A program made the position numbers and the translations under genes. From Sialis fuliginosa (lineage: Eukaryota; Arthropoda; Insecta; Megaloptera; Sialidae), in contig OY540813.1 in assembly GCA_961205875.1 (NCBI GenBank), positions 7,783,001-7,847,000 on the forward strand: a stretch of 64,000 nucleotides of DNA, in the 5' to 3' direction. Shown here piece after piece: positions 21,938 through 35,905 of this stretch; the first letter of the stretch is position 1, and the number at the start of each line of letters is the position of its first letter. The notes beneath the pieces were generated by a model. That model did no database searches, was not told the origin of the DNA, and was given only the letters and a program-made list of their open reading frames with translations.

Positions 21938-24900
21938 CTACGAATCAAGATCGTCTTCCCGTTGACTTGAGAAATAAGAAACCAATCCTCCAAATTCTCC
22001 ACCTGTGTCTTCATCATATGATGGTTTCTCTCCAACAACATTTGGTAGTTGTCCATCAGATGGATTGTAATGCTCTGGGTAAGGTTGTTCTTGATAACCA
22101 GGTGATGGAATAGCATCATCTGCAGGAGGAGGTACGTACGCTCCATAATGATATCCTGCAGGAGGCAATGTGTGATACGGGGCAAAATTGCCTGGTGGCC
22201 TAGGAGGTGACGGTTGCTGGTACGGTATGTGATGTCTGAGCGGAGGCGGAACAGAAGGTCCCGCAGACGGTACAGTTGCGTATTCACGAGCCATAGGAAC
22301 GTTTGCTCTCGGATATGGAGGTGGTGGCGGCGTGCCTTTATTGAGAGGACTGCCAGCTGCAGGCTGTACAAGAGCTGGAGAGTTTCTGTCTCTTGGTGCC
22401 GGAGAGCCAGCGATAGCTATGGGACCTCCTCCCGATGGAGACGGATCTAATGGGTGATGTCCAGAGTGGTACATTGGCGGAGGACCGAGGGAAGCTGGTG
22501 GACGAGTGTGTGGACTTGAAACTGCTGGATAATGGGGAAGTACTGATGGTGGTGGGCCTCTTGGACCTCCTAAAAGAAAATATATTTTAGAAACAATTAT
22601 AACCGATATAATGGGTTTTTATTTTAATAAATATAACATACCTGGTGTTGGATGTCGATAAGGACTAGGTACATATATTCGAACAGGTGGTGGTGTGTCA
22701 GAATTATGAGGAGGCACCATAGGAGGTGTACTGCCATAATATTTCTGATTTGTTATATTTGGAGAGAAACCTTGTTGTGCGACTGAAACCGGTTGTGATT
22801 GAAGCATCCTTGTAATGACTGAAGGTGTTGGTTGTGCTTGAGAGAAAGGTTGTGGAGGTGTGGCGATACCCAATTTACCGATTTGTGGTACTTGATCGGG
22901 TGAATTACTAAGTGGAGGCTGGCCCATTGTTTCTGCTATTAATGATTTCTTACCACGGCCTCTACCTCTACGCTTAGGTTGCACATCGAGCTGTCCACCA
23001 TCAAGTGGAGACGATGCTGGACTATCATTGGAACTGGTATCCATCAAAGGAGGAGTATTAAATATGTTTGTACGAACTATTAGTTTTGGAACTGTTGGTG
23101 CAGTTTCAGCTTTAGATTCCATCGATGATTGTGATGATTCAACTAGAATTTGTAAAAAGAAAATTAAACATAAGATACAAATTTTTAAAAATGCAGCGTT
23201 TAAAAAATCAAACGTACCCGAACTAAATTTACTATTGACTGCTGCTTGTGCTGCAGAAGTCTCATGTATAACACCTTCTAATTGATTGGGTGGTAAAGTA
23301 TTTGTAGTATCCATATTTGCAATAGTAATTGGTTTATTTTCAAACATTGCTGATTCTAACTCACTCTTCTTTTTCCTTCCTCTTTTCTTTGGTTCTTTTA
23401 TAGTTGCTGCTGCAGCTTCTCCAAGCTGTTCTCTCAACTTAACTCTTTCCATTTCTTTTTGTAATCTAATGGCTTCTTTTTCCTCCTTTTCTTTTTCTTT
23501 TTGAGCTTTCTTTTCCAACCGTGCTTGTTTCTTCTGTAATTTTTCTTGGAGTTTTGCATCACGTTTTGCTTCGCGCTCTTTTCTCCGTTTTTCTTTAGCT
23601 ATGGTTTGAGCTGCACGTTGAAGCTGCTTGTTTGCATATTCTTCTTCTTCCATCATCATTTCTGCTAGTTCTTCATCATCCATATCTTCCATATCCATAT
23701 CCTCGTCATCATCATCATCATCATTTGAATCTTGTACTTGACTTATTTCTTTTAAGATATTTTTCGGTATTTCACCTTCTTCTAGATCATCATCTGAAAA
23801 TTCTTTTTCAGATATAACTGATGGTATCATAGGAGCAACAGGTTTATGAATACCCCCTCGACCACCACGAGAACCTCTACCTCTACCACGAGGTCTTCCA
23901 GCCCCACGGGTAGGAGCTGGCATAGGTTTAATGTTCATCGGCCCAGGAGATATATTTGCTATTGGTAGTGCGATTTTTGTAGGTGGTATTTCTGCTGGTT
24001 GTAAAGATATAATTGGAGTTTCTTTATCTTCTACCGTTACATCTTCTTTAGTTTTTGCAACCAAGTCAGGCTCTAATTGAGATTTGATTGGCAGTTCAGT
24101 ATCAGGTTCTGAATTCTCACTATCATTTTTGACATCAGGAATTGCTTCCTCATCATCTTCATCTTCTTCTTCTTCATTGGCAACATATTCATCTTCACTC
24201 TCAATAACTGGCTTTGAAGGTTTTTTCAAAACCTCCTATTAAAAAATTAAATTTATATAAAATAAAAAAAAAATACTTTTTTTTTTAAATATTTGCCTTT
24301 TAAAACCAACTAAAAAGCAGAAAAGAATGTACCCATTTCGGTTTGGAATTGCCACAAACATATACATAAATATATAAATAACACAGTGAGTTAAATAAGG
24401 CAAATTTAATTTAATAATTAGTACTCATTTTGTTTTAAAAATAATATTACCTCTTCACTATCAGTTCCCAAAGCTTCAAGATAATTTATTTTTCTACCAC
24501 GTGTCCTACGCTGAGGAGAATCATCTTTTGGATCATCGAGACCACCGTATTTAATTCTCGGTTTTTTAACTTTAGTTTTTACATCTTTATCTGAATCTTC
24601 AATATGAGATCTATGTTTGGATTTTCTTGATTTTGATTTTTTAATTCTCGGTGAATTGAATATTGATTGCTTCTTTGATCTAAAAACAATTTTGAGATTA
24701 AAAAAATACTATAAGAATGTTTTTTTTAAACATACTTTTTCTTACGCCCCCAATCACCATCACTTTCTTCACTCTCGGATTCATCCCAAATCGAACGATA
24801 TTTTTTCTTCTTAGGAGCGATTTCATCACTGTCGTCATCATCAACTAAACAAGAATAAAACAATATCACCTACATTCTTGTAAACTAAATTATAACAATA

Positions 24901-27900
24901 AAAACTTACTAAAATCTTTATCATAGCGTGTGGTTCTGACACGACCTGATCTACGAACAGGCCCACCACTTCCACGTTTTCCTCTCCGGCCTCCGCCCAT
25001 ATCACTATCATCAGATTGTAAATCTTCATCATAATCTTCGTCGTCTTCTTCAGAGCTGTTTATTAGAAAAATTAATGTTAAAACTTTTAATTTCACGGTA
25101 ACGCTAAAATCTATAAAATGATTTTGAGTATCAATAACATTTACCTAGATCCTTTAAAATCTTCATCCGAATCAGGATTATCTTCTTCAGAACTAAAATC
25201 TAAGCTAGTTAATTTTACATGCTTTTTCTTGCCCTGTTGTTTCTTTCTAATAACTACTGGTGGAATATCATCTTCTGATGAATGCACATCATCGCCTTTA
25301 ATTTCAGCTCCATCATGTGGTTCAACTACATTTTCTTTATTTTCAGCTGTTTCAGTTTCATTCGTCAGTGCTTTATTTTCCTCTGTTTCTGCATTAACGA
25401 TTGTGCTAATGTCTTTTCCTCGACCTTGATTTCCTGCTCCTTTCACTGCCTCCATTTCATCCTAATATATTGCACAATATTTATATTAGAAACACCGAAG
25501 AAGTAAAAGGGATAAAAGATCAATATTATCTCGATTATAATGCAACTACATACCTGTATTGCTGACTTTATAAGTTCATCATATTCATTGAATCGGTAAC
25601 TGCCTGCTTGTCTACGTTCTCTTAACTGATATATGGGTTCACTATCTTCTGAACTGGAACTTCCACTATCAGAAGAACCTGAGTCCTCGCTAGCAGAACC
25701 AGCTTCCTCACCACTGCTGCCTTGCTCTTTCGATGAAAGTACATTACTCAAATTTACATTTACGTAATCTAATCTTTGTTTTTTCAATATTTCAGTTTCT
25801 ATTTTCTTTTCAGCTTTGTCAAATTCTTGTAATTGAAGTTTTAAACGTGTTATTAAATTTGCCTAAAAAATAGAACCTGGTGAGTGCCCAAGGACATTCA
25901 ATAAACATGTTGAATTTAGTAATATACAGAAAAACCTTGATTTTACGGATTTAATAAATAAAATTGTTAAATGACATAAATATAAAATAAAAAATAATAC
26001 TATCATACATGTTGACAAGGAGGGCAGAACCAATCTCCTTCAGGAATAATCAGTAAAGCTGGACGTAAACAGGAACAATGCCAACCACAGTCACAGGAAT
26101 CACACAATAAAATCCATTCCGGGTGATCTGTTTTACCACAATGTTGACATGCATATTCATCTGTTTCTGCATCCGACTCGACTAAAAAAAAAGAATTGTA
26201 TTTAACCCCTTAACATTTTTCTTGAGAAAAATGGTAACAAAATGTTTTTTTTCAAAACATAATGAAACTAAATAATAAAATTTAGTAACAAAAAAAAAAT
26301 GTTATTTTCTTGCGCGTGAAAATTAATCATACCCGAAGTGCGTTCAGGTCTGGTAATTTTCGCCAGTTTAGTATGCCCTTATGGGCTGGGTGTTAAGGGG
26401 TTAATCATTATACGATTTGCACTGGCATCTCTTAAACTCTTACCTTTAGCAGTTCTAGCACGTCTAGCAGGTTGAACCGGACCTTCCACATCACTTTCAG
26501 GTGAAAACTCATGATCTGAACGTAGAGCACCAACTGGTACTTCTTCATCTGAAGGTTCTTCTTCAACTTCATCTTCTTCCTGTGAAGAGCTTGAACCGCT
26601 ACTTGATTTCCAAGGATTGGATTCATCAAATTTTAAACCCTTCTTCTTTTTTTTCTTTTTACGTTTTTTGTCTTCTATCGTATCAGTGGTAGTTTCATCT
26701 TCAGATTCGTACTTACTTATTTTCTTAATGTCTGGTTTATAATTCTAAAATATATTTTTATTTAGTTGTACATACAAAAATACTCAAAGTAAATAAATTT
26801 ACCTTATCATCATATTTTTTACGTTTTTGTTCATTTTTTAATTGAGCAAGAGTTAGTTCTTCAATTTTACGACGTTCAGCTTCTTCTTTAATTTTTATTT
26901 GTGCTATTCGCCGTGACTGACGTACACCACTTCTTGTGTTTATTTCTTCATCTAAGCTTTCATTTAACATCTCAGGATTAATATCTAAACCTAATAGTTT
27001 AAGTGCTGAAAATAATTAATATAAATTAAAATCAATTTAAAAAAATTTGATTTAATCAATTCTTACCTTTTTTTCTTGGTTGGGTTACTTTTGGAGACTT
27101 TTCTTCTACTTTAGTTTCATCCTCTACTGCAACATTTGCAGCATTTGGCTGTGTATTTCCTTTTCGACCTTTACCTTTTTTGGTAGGTCGTCCTCTTGTA
27201 ATTTTAGATTTTGTTGTGTCTTTTGAATCAACCGAGTTTTGCGATTCATTTTCTTCTTTTTCATCATCACTACTAATTGTTTCCATTCTTTGTTGTTCAA
27301 TACTCCGTCTAAGTTCAGTGTCTGGAGTTCTTTTATTTTTAGTTTTTCTGCGTTTAGCACTCGCACTTACGGTTTCGTCAGGTACATCTACTTCAATTTC
27401 ACGACTACGTTTTCTAGTGGTTGGACCCGTGGTGGATATTACATTAGATTGTTTCTTAGTACCAATGACTGAAGAAATTTTTGGTGCTTCATTATCGGAA
27501 CAAGCTAACGGATCATGTTCTGGTTCTAGTACCACATCAGGACTATCAGTATCATCGATACCTAAAACTGATTCGACAGTACGTCCTGAAGTTTTCAAAT
27601 TAGCTGAACTTTTTCTTGTTGTTCTAACACTAACAATTTTATTATTTGGTTTTTCAATTGCAGAACTTTCTTTTAATTTATTTATGTCTACACACATGAG
27701 TAAAGGTTTTGTTGGAGATACTACTATTTTGTTTGTAACAGTTACGTCATTTTTAATTTTCTTAACTTCACTTACGCCTAGAGACAGTGGATCAGACGTG
27801 TCTGTTACAATTTTATCAGAACTTAATTCTGATGGTGTTAATTTAGAATTCTTTCGTTTAACAGGAGTTAAAACAATAGAAGAATTTTTTCGTAACTCTT

Positions 27901-30900
27901 CAATTATTTTTACTGTTACATCTTTCCTATTTACATCATCTACTTTTTTATTTGTAAATTCAGTATCTTCTTTCGTTATGATTGACTCAATTTTTAATGG
28001 TGTTTCTTCATCACTATCATTTTCAGAATCATTTTCATTGAAAGTGTCCAATTCTCCATCCATATGATCAGACACATCAGAATTATCAGAATCTGCTTCA
28101 TAATTATCAGCATTGGTAGTATCCTCTCCTAAATTTTCACTGACAGTGAGACCTTTATTTAATACATCATCAGTTGAAACATTTGTTTTAGAAATATTTT
28201 CTTCAAGTTCTGCTGATCTTGACACATCTTCTTCATGGATGTTCTCGGATTCACTTTCATCTGGTTCCTGTTCTTCAGTACTTTCTTTTTCTGAATCTGA
28301 AATTGGTTTTTCAATTATATCAGTTTTAGAAATATTCTCTGTTATTTCTAATGATTTTGAAATTTTTTCTTCCAAATTAATTTTCTTTGATTCACTTTCA
28401 TCTGGTTCCTGTTCTTCAATGTTTTCTTTTTCTGAATCAGAAATCACTTTTTCAGATGTGTCTGTTGTAGATATATCTTCTTCAACTTGTAATGATTTTG
28501 ATATTTCTTCATGAATTTTCTTTGATTCACTTTCATCTGGTTCCTCTTCTTCGGTGTGTTCTTTTTCTAAATCAGAAATCAATTTTTCAGATGTGTCTGT
28601 TGTAGATATATCTTCTTCAACTTCTAATGATTTTGGTATTTCTTCACGAATTTCCATTGATTCACTTTCTTCTGGTTCCTGTTTTTTGCTGTTTTCTTTT
28701 TCTAAATCAGAAATCAATTTTTCAGACGTGTCTGTTGTAGATATATCTTCTTCAACTTCTAATGATTTTGATATTTCTTCATGAATTTTCTTTGATTCAC
28801 TTTCTTCTGCGTTTTCTTTTTCTAAATCAGAAATCAATTTTTCAGATGTGTCTGTTGTAGATATATCTTCATCAACTTCTAATGATTTTGATATTTCTTC
28901 ATTAATTTTCTTTGATTCACTTTCTTCTGTGTTTTCTTTTTCTAAATCAGAAATCAATTTTTCAGATGTGTCTGTTGTAGATATATCTTCTTCAACTTCT
29001 AATGATTTTGGTATTTCTTCATGAATTTTCTCTGATTCACTTTCTTCTGTGTTTTCTTTTTCTAAATCAGAAATCAATTTTTCAGATGTGTCTGTTGTAG
29101 ATATATTTTCTTCAACTTCTAATGATTTTGATATTTCTTCATGAATTTTCTTTGATTCACTTTCATTTGATTCCTGTTCTTTGTTGTTTTCTTTTTCTGA
29201 ATCTGAAATCAATTTTTCAGACATATCTGTTTTAGAGATATCCAATTCAACTTCTGATAATTTTGAAATTTCTTCTTCCAAATGAATTTTCTTTGATTCT
29301 TGTTCTTCGTTGTTTTCTTTTTCTAATGTATCTGTTTTAGATATTCTCTCTTTAATTTCTGATAATTTTGAAATTCCTTCTTCTAAATAAATTTCCTTTT
29401 TTAATATTTTCGATTCACTTTCATCCTGTTTCTGCTCTTCATTGCTTTCTTTTTCTAAATCTGAAACCTGTGATTCAAACATATCTGTTTTAGATATACC
29501 TTCATTAATTATTGATGATTTTGATATTTCATCTTCTAAATGAATTTTTTCTTTTGATAATGATTCACTTTTGTTCTGTTCTTCAGTGTTATCTTCTTCT
29601 GAAATATCATTATCATCTTCAATTTTATATTCTTGTGTTTGTCTGCTTTCTGTCTGTTCATTTTGAATTTCACAAATATTTTCAATAGCCTCATATTTTT
29701 CTACATCCAAGCTAGTGCCCTGTTTTTCATCTTCATCTCTTTGTAAATCAATTTTATCATTCCCCGTTTCTTTAGTTTTAAATGTATCAATTTCATTATC
29801 ATTTTTAATGCAACTATTTTTTTCTTGCAATTCACCTTTCAGAATTTCTGATTTATCTAATGGTTCGTCAGTTTCTTCTACAATCATATCATTACTTTTT
29901 TCAGAAACAATACTATCATTTGATTTACAAGTTTCAGTAGCTTCCTCTTCATTATCATTTTCATTTAAATTATCTTCACCTGAAGTAGTAGTAACTTCAG
30001 CATTTTCATTTAAACAGATATCCTTAGTTTCTTCATCAACATTACTTCTGTTTGTATCAATGCAACTATTAATTAAGTTATCTTGTAATTGATTTTCTGG
30101 ATCATTTGTTGATTGTGATGTTTCAATTTTTTCTTCCACTTCACTATTTTTACATTCGGTTTCAATTTGAGAATCAATGTTTTCTACAATGATATTATGT
30201 TCCTGATTTGTACTTTCATTTGATGATGAAACAACATTTTCTTCTGGTTGAATCGAATCTTCATTGGATTTGTTACAAGCAGTAATTTTTTCTATACCAT
30301 CATCTATACTTTTTTCATTTATTGAACATTTATCATCTGTATCTGTTATATTACTTTCTTCTAATAAACCGTCACTACTTTGTTCTAACATTACCTTTGT
30401 AGAAACATCTAATATTTCTTTGGTAGTAGTAGTAGTACCTACCCTTGTATCACTAATTATTTTTGAATTATTTTCATCACTTGCACTAGATTCTTTAACT
30501 TCAGTTATATCATTCACCTCAGATTCTGACATATTATCAGATGACGTATCAGCAATGGTTTCTTCCATTACAGATTTCTCTTCGCTGGAATTATCAATTT
30601 TTACTTCACTGTTTTCTTCAAACTGAACATCTTTTGTTTGTGAATTAGTTTCGATTTCCTTATTTATATCGGTAACTTTTGTAATATTGTCTGCATCCAA
30701 ATTTTCTTCATTGCATATTGATTTTGATTCTTCAATTTTGTTTTCTGATAAATTACTGCTATTTGTTTCACTAATTTGATTTGATAGTTCATCAACATTT
30801 TCCTCCGTAGAACTTTCAATATTTTGAATATTTACAATTTTATTAATTTTTTTAAATTTTATGTCATCGTCAAGCTTGCTTTCTAGTTTCAAATCATTAC

Positions 30901-33900
30901 TGACGAATAGTTTTTGAATTGTAATATTTTCTCTAATTAATATTTCATTTTTTTCTGATAATATTTTATTAATACCCTGAATATTATCTCCTAATAATTC
31001 TTTATTTTTAATATTTTCTTCTAGTACATTTCTTTTTACCTGAATATCATCTATAGCTGTATTAATTTCCTCTATTGAGTTTGTTTTATCTGTAATATCA
31101 ATATCCATCTTTTCTTCTTCGGTAGTTTCTCTTAAAATAGTATCATCGTTATTTGATATATCTTTAACATTAGAAGATTCATCTATTTCATTTGTACAAG
31201 TATCTTCAAATTTGTTTAAAGAAATTTCACCTTTATTTTCATTTAATACTTCACTACTTTTTGGGACACTAACTCTTTCAGAATCATTGTTCTCAGATTG
31301 ATCTGATAATTCAACTTTCCCTGGTAAATTTATTTCTTTGTCTTTATCAAATATTGAACAAATTTCTTTTAATTTTAAATCATCGCCTTTTGATATTTCA
31401 TTAAGACACTGGTTTGGTGATTCTTTAATATTTTCTGAAGTAGGTATCTCACTACAATGACTTATTTTAATGGATGTACTGGAATCAGTTTCTACATTTT
31501 CCTGAGAAGTATTTTTACTTGATACAGTCTCTATATGAGAATCAACATTTTTTACATTATTATCCACTATTTCAATTTCATTAATATTTGTATCAGATTC
31601 TTGATTCTTTTTAAGAGAATCCTGGCAAACATCTATTAATGTTTTGTCTTTTGTACCAATGCTTAGATCTAAATTTTCTTGACTGTTCAATGCACATTCT
31701 TCTTTAGCATTTTCTTGATCAAATATTCTCACATCTGAATTTTCTTCATCTACTGAAGAAGTTTTTAAAATGTAATCATCTGCTAATGCTAATGAAGATT
31801 TTGGTTCTTCAATTTTTTTTTCAGGTTCGTGAAAATCTTCGTTAATTGATTTAGATTTTTCTACATTTGATGCATCATCATATTCACTTGTATATTTATT
31901 GATTTCATCATCTAGTTGAGTATGTGATTCTTCTAGATTTTTTCCATCTTCGTCTAATGTTTTATTAATTGATTTATGTTCATTTTTATTATCAAACACT
32001 TCACTTTTGATATCTACTTCTTCAGACTGAACAATACTTTCTTTCTGTTCAATTTCAATTTCTTCTTTACTAATTCTAAGATCTATTTTTTCTAATGCAT
32101 CAATTTCAGTATCTTGTGATTTTGGTACGTTACTAACTTCTGTAGTTGCTTCATTACTTGTTTCCAATAAAACATTTTCACTGTTATCAATGTCTTTGGT
32201 ATCGTCGTGACATTCTTCTTGAGGAACATCAATATTTGAAACATCAACACCTATTTCCTTATTCTTTTCTAGCTCCGTATCTTGATTGTCTTGTTGGATT
32301 TCTTTACTAACATTTACATCACTTTTCTGAATATTACCATCTTCATTAACTAAACTGGAACATTCTTCAGCGTTTTCAGATTCCGTTCCATCTATACTAA
32401 TTTTAGAGTCTTGTTTTTTTATATGACTTTCAGATTCTATTGCTTTATTTTCTATACTTAAACTAATTACTGGAGTTATTTCTTCTTCACGAGCATTTGT
32501 TATAGGTTCTTTTAGGGTTTCCTTTTCTAATTTTCTTAAATCATCACCAGAATTTAATTCTAAATTTTCTTCATTGGATTCTATATTTGATATGTTTAAA
32601 TTTTTATCTTCATGAAAAGTTTTACTATTTAATTCTAAGGTAATTTCAACATCACTAGGCTGATAATTTTTATTTGTTTGAGGTACTATTTGGCAAGTTT
32701 CATTTAAATTTTTTTCTTCGCATTTTAATTTCACACTTTTAGGAATTTCAGAACTAATACATGTATCTTTTGACGGCTCGTCAACAATTTGCTCTCGTGT
32801 TTTATTATCAGGTTCACTTAATTTATCAGGAACATTTTCATTTATTTTTTCGTTATTCGAAAGGCATTTTTCGTTTTCACTTAACGTTGAGTCTGCTCTT
32901 TTAGTTGGCAAATCCTCTAACATGAAATCAATTGTAGCATCTATTTCATCAATAATGGCTTTAGTGTCATCAATGTTTTGTAAATGATGTTTCTTTTCAG
33001 GTGTGTTCTTACTTCCATCGTTTGGTTTATTATTTAAACTACCTGGACCAAAAAAAAACAATTGTTTTGTCGGTTCAGATATTCCATCATTTGTTTCATT
33101 TGAAACATTATCCGGCTTAGATTCTATATTTTCATTTGAACAAGATTCTTTTACAGAACTATCGTTCTCCTCAGTCACCGTTTGTAAAAATCTTTTTGCA
33201 GCAGGTAACGGTGCTACGATTATTTTATTTGACTGATCTGTTATCTCTAAATCATCATTTAATTTAGTAACATTCACATTTAAATTATCAACTGTATCAC
33301 ACGTATTTTTATAACTATCTGTACAAGAAATATCTAAATTTTTATTAATACTGCTTGAAGTTGAGTCACTTTTGTCCTCAATATTTTTATTTTCTACATT
33401 TTTACATTTAGCTGTGTTATTGCTAGTATCTTCATCTTCTTCGCTCGTATTGGCAGCCATGCAGTCAGCACCGCAACCTTGTCCGTATACATAAAAAGTT
33501 TCTTCTTCTATAGTTTCACCGACAGGACTAACAATATTATCTGGATCATAATTAATACCTTCACATTCTTTCCCTGAACCTTCTCCTCTAATTACTAACA
33601 CTGGATCTTGTATTTCTTCACCGACTTCTATATTTTTTATTTTTTTTGTTTCAGAATGTGGAGTATCTTTCAAAAGTCGTTTTCTGCCGATGTTTTGTTT
33701 TGAAACTTCAGTTTCCAATGTATTTGGTGTCACATTTAATTCAGAATCAGCATTGTAAGATGCTACACACTTCTTTAAATCTGCATTCATATTTCCATTT
33801 AACCTACTGATTACATCTTGCATTCCACTTAAAGAAGCATGCGCCTTTAAATGAGGTTTAGAGCTACCACTTGGAACATTATTTACAACTAAATTTTCTA

Positions 33901-35905
33901 ATCTTCTAATTTGATCAACATCAATATTTTTGTTTCGACGAGTTTTCCTTAAATCTACTTTTAAATTTTCAGGTTCAGAATTATCATCTATTACTTCAGA
34001 ATCAGAATGATTTTCTGCACTTGTATTACTTTCTTTTGTGTCATCACTTTTTATACTTAAATCCATTTCTTTAGCTTCTTCTGCATGCAAACTATTTTCA
34101 TTACTTTTATCTTGTTCATTTATTATACTATCTTTTTTTCTTACAACTTTATCCTCTGAAGGTGTTTCTTCTTTTACCGGCCTTTCATCTTTTACTGTTT
34201 CTTTTTCTACTGGTATGCTTTCTTTTACTAATACTTCATCTTTGGTAGAAATTTCATCCTTTATTGATAGCTCTTCTTTGGTTGAAACTTCTTCCTTTAA
34301 TTCAACTTCTTCTTTTACTGAAGTATCTTCTTTTATATTTTCCGATTCTTTTTTCTCATTAACTACATCTTTCTCACTTTTGACATCAGTAGCAGATGAA
34401 GAATCATTCTCTTTTTCAGAATCTTCTTTAAAGTTTGATTCAGATGATTGCTTGGAATTTTGGCCAGTGTCGGTAACAAGTTTATCTGATTCAATACTAT
34501 TACTGTCTTCATTTACAATTGACTCGGGACCAATCAGAGAAAGATTGTTGGATGTAAGTTGAGTTATAAGGTTTATTAAGCCCTCACGATCTCTGCAAAA
34601 AATAATTTTGTCATTACTATAAGAATTTTAAATGATTACATTACATAATTAAAATGTTTTAAAATAAAGAAATAGTTCCAATTACAAAATTATTACATTT
34701 TTACTTCTAACATACTTTGCAACAAGAGTCCATGTTTCTTCATCTACATCTTCTCGATATACACGTAGATTACAATAGTCATCTTGTTGATACCAATAAG
34801 AATGACCCCATCGATCATATCCTATAGGTTCCATTCGCAAATCTTGAACAGGCAGTTTACTTATTTCTGTTTTAAATTTTTGATTTGCGTCAAACTGTTT
34901 TTCTAATAATGTCTAAAAAAAATATAAAAAATAAAAGTTACAGTTGCTTGAAATCTAGTACATTTAGTATAAAATAAAAACAATTACCTTCAATGCACGA
35001 AGTTTGACTGTGACTCGAGCTTTTTTATATCCGAACCGTTCGATTTCCCATGCATCTTGATTGGAGTAACTGTGGCAAAACTTCACTAACGCTCGCTCCC
35101 ATCTCTCACTATGAACAGATTTTCGGGCTTTCCTCAATAACGTTATATGGAAATCAACTAATGGTGTTGGCACTAAAAATTACATTAATTTATTTAAAAA
35201 TAATCACTTATATACCATCCATATTTTAGGAATTAACTTGAAAAGAATTTGACTAAATACATAAATAAAATAAATATTTTTATCGATAACTTAAAAACTG
35301 ATAACACACATAATTATAAAACACGAAAAGTTGTTTTATACTGAATGCATATTAATAAGACATAAAAGTTATGACAGTTTGTAACACATTTTATATTGAC
35401 CTTGATGAACAAAAAAACAATAAAATATGTCCATTCTTAATTCATAAAACTAAATACAAAAATTTTACTGTGTGTTAAAATAAGATTCACAAAATAAATA
35501 AGAAAATTAAAAAAAAATGTATGCTCTAAATTTAAAAATATTTGATAACTTATATTGGGGTCTATACACCCCTGATTACTAATGAGAGGTGTTTGTTTAT
35601 ATGAAACAACTAATACAATATTTTTATCGTCATTTAAAAATTAAATGAAGTATTTCCAAATGGAATAAATTATTTTTAAATATAGTTTCGATGACATTAA
35701 GTCAAACGATCATTAGACAAATTGAATTAATACTGTATGCCTTAAGACATTGAGCAGTACCTTCTTCAGAATTTTCGATCATTTCTTGAAGTTGTTGAAA
35801 ATTGGGATACAATATGCCACATGATTTGCCAAATTTTTCCAAAAAACAGCAAATAATTGCAAAATTAGGATCACAAACACAAGACGCTTCATTATCTGAC
35901 GCCAT
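21938..35905 (-). CDS. RSF1: Remodeling and spacing factor 1 (RSF1), giant form
   Basis: Fifteen exons join in phase to 3,996 residues: 35761-35905, 34988-35172, 34716-34912, 27067-34592, 26803-27005, 26444-26744, 26009-26181, 25554-25862, 25145-25461, 24910-25055, 24736-24844, 24451-24679, 23218-24235, 22642-23142 and 21938-22569. RSF1 pairs with an ISWI ATPase to space nucleosomes. The N-terminal block (DPNFAIICCFLEKFGKSCGI), the WHIM-type region (LVDFHITLLRKARKS to EPIGYDRWGHSYWYQQD) and the PHD finger (CQHC...CDSCDCGWHC...CPPC, exon 26009-26181) identify it. Human RSF1 is about 1,440 residues; the excess lies in one 7.5-kb acidic exon with internal repeats. The C-terminus is Pro-rich. The ATG at 35905 is the first in frame with the conserved block. 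Confidence 0.93.
27067..34592 (-). other. RSF1: Giant acidic exon of RSF1 (7,526 bp)
   Basis: A single uninterrupted exon encodes about 2,500 residues dominated by Glu, Asp, Ser, Asn, Lys, Ile and Thr, with almost no aromatic or Cys residues, so it should be intrinsically disordered. Flanking splice sites are good: acceptor TTTTTTGCAG and donor AAAAAAAG|GTAAGA, with phases matching neighbours on both sides. Vertebrate RSF1 also has a long acidic middle, but not of this length. The complementary strand has long chance frames, as expected from its biased codons. Confidence 0.85.
28160..29600 (-). repeat. RSF1: Coding tandem repeats in RSF1, 40-45 residues per unit
   Basis: About eleven units follow the pattern EKLISDLEKEN, then EESESKKIHEEI, then SKSLEVEEDISTTDTS. 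The four best units lie at exactly 120-bp spacing (28691, 28811, 28931, 29051, at GTTTTCTTTTTCTAAATCAG on the plus strand); others are 135 bp with an inserted EQEPD segment. Unit length is always a multiple of three, so the frame is kept. Confidence 0.9.

Noticed and set aside
21934-22371. Overlapping frames on both strands at the RSF1 C-terminus
   Set aside because: Only the Pro-rich frame joins the upstream exon in phase; the others are shadows.
27180-28067. A 295-codon open frame on the plus strand, with several more at 28113-30626 and 34038-34562
   Set aside because: They are antisense to the RSF1 giant exon, low-complexity (Ser, Phe, Val) and arise from its biased codons.
28160-29600. 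Regular 120-bp repeats that might suggest a CRISPR-like or satellite array
   Set aside because: The period is a multiple of three, the frame is kept throughout, and units encode one protein repeat; there are no short repeat-spacer boundaries.
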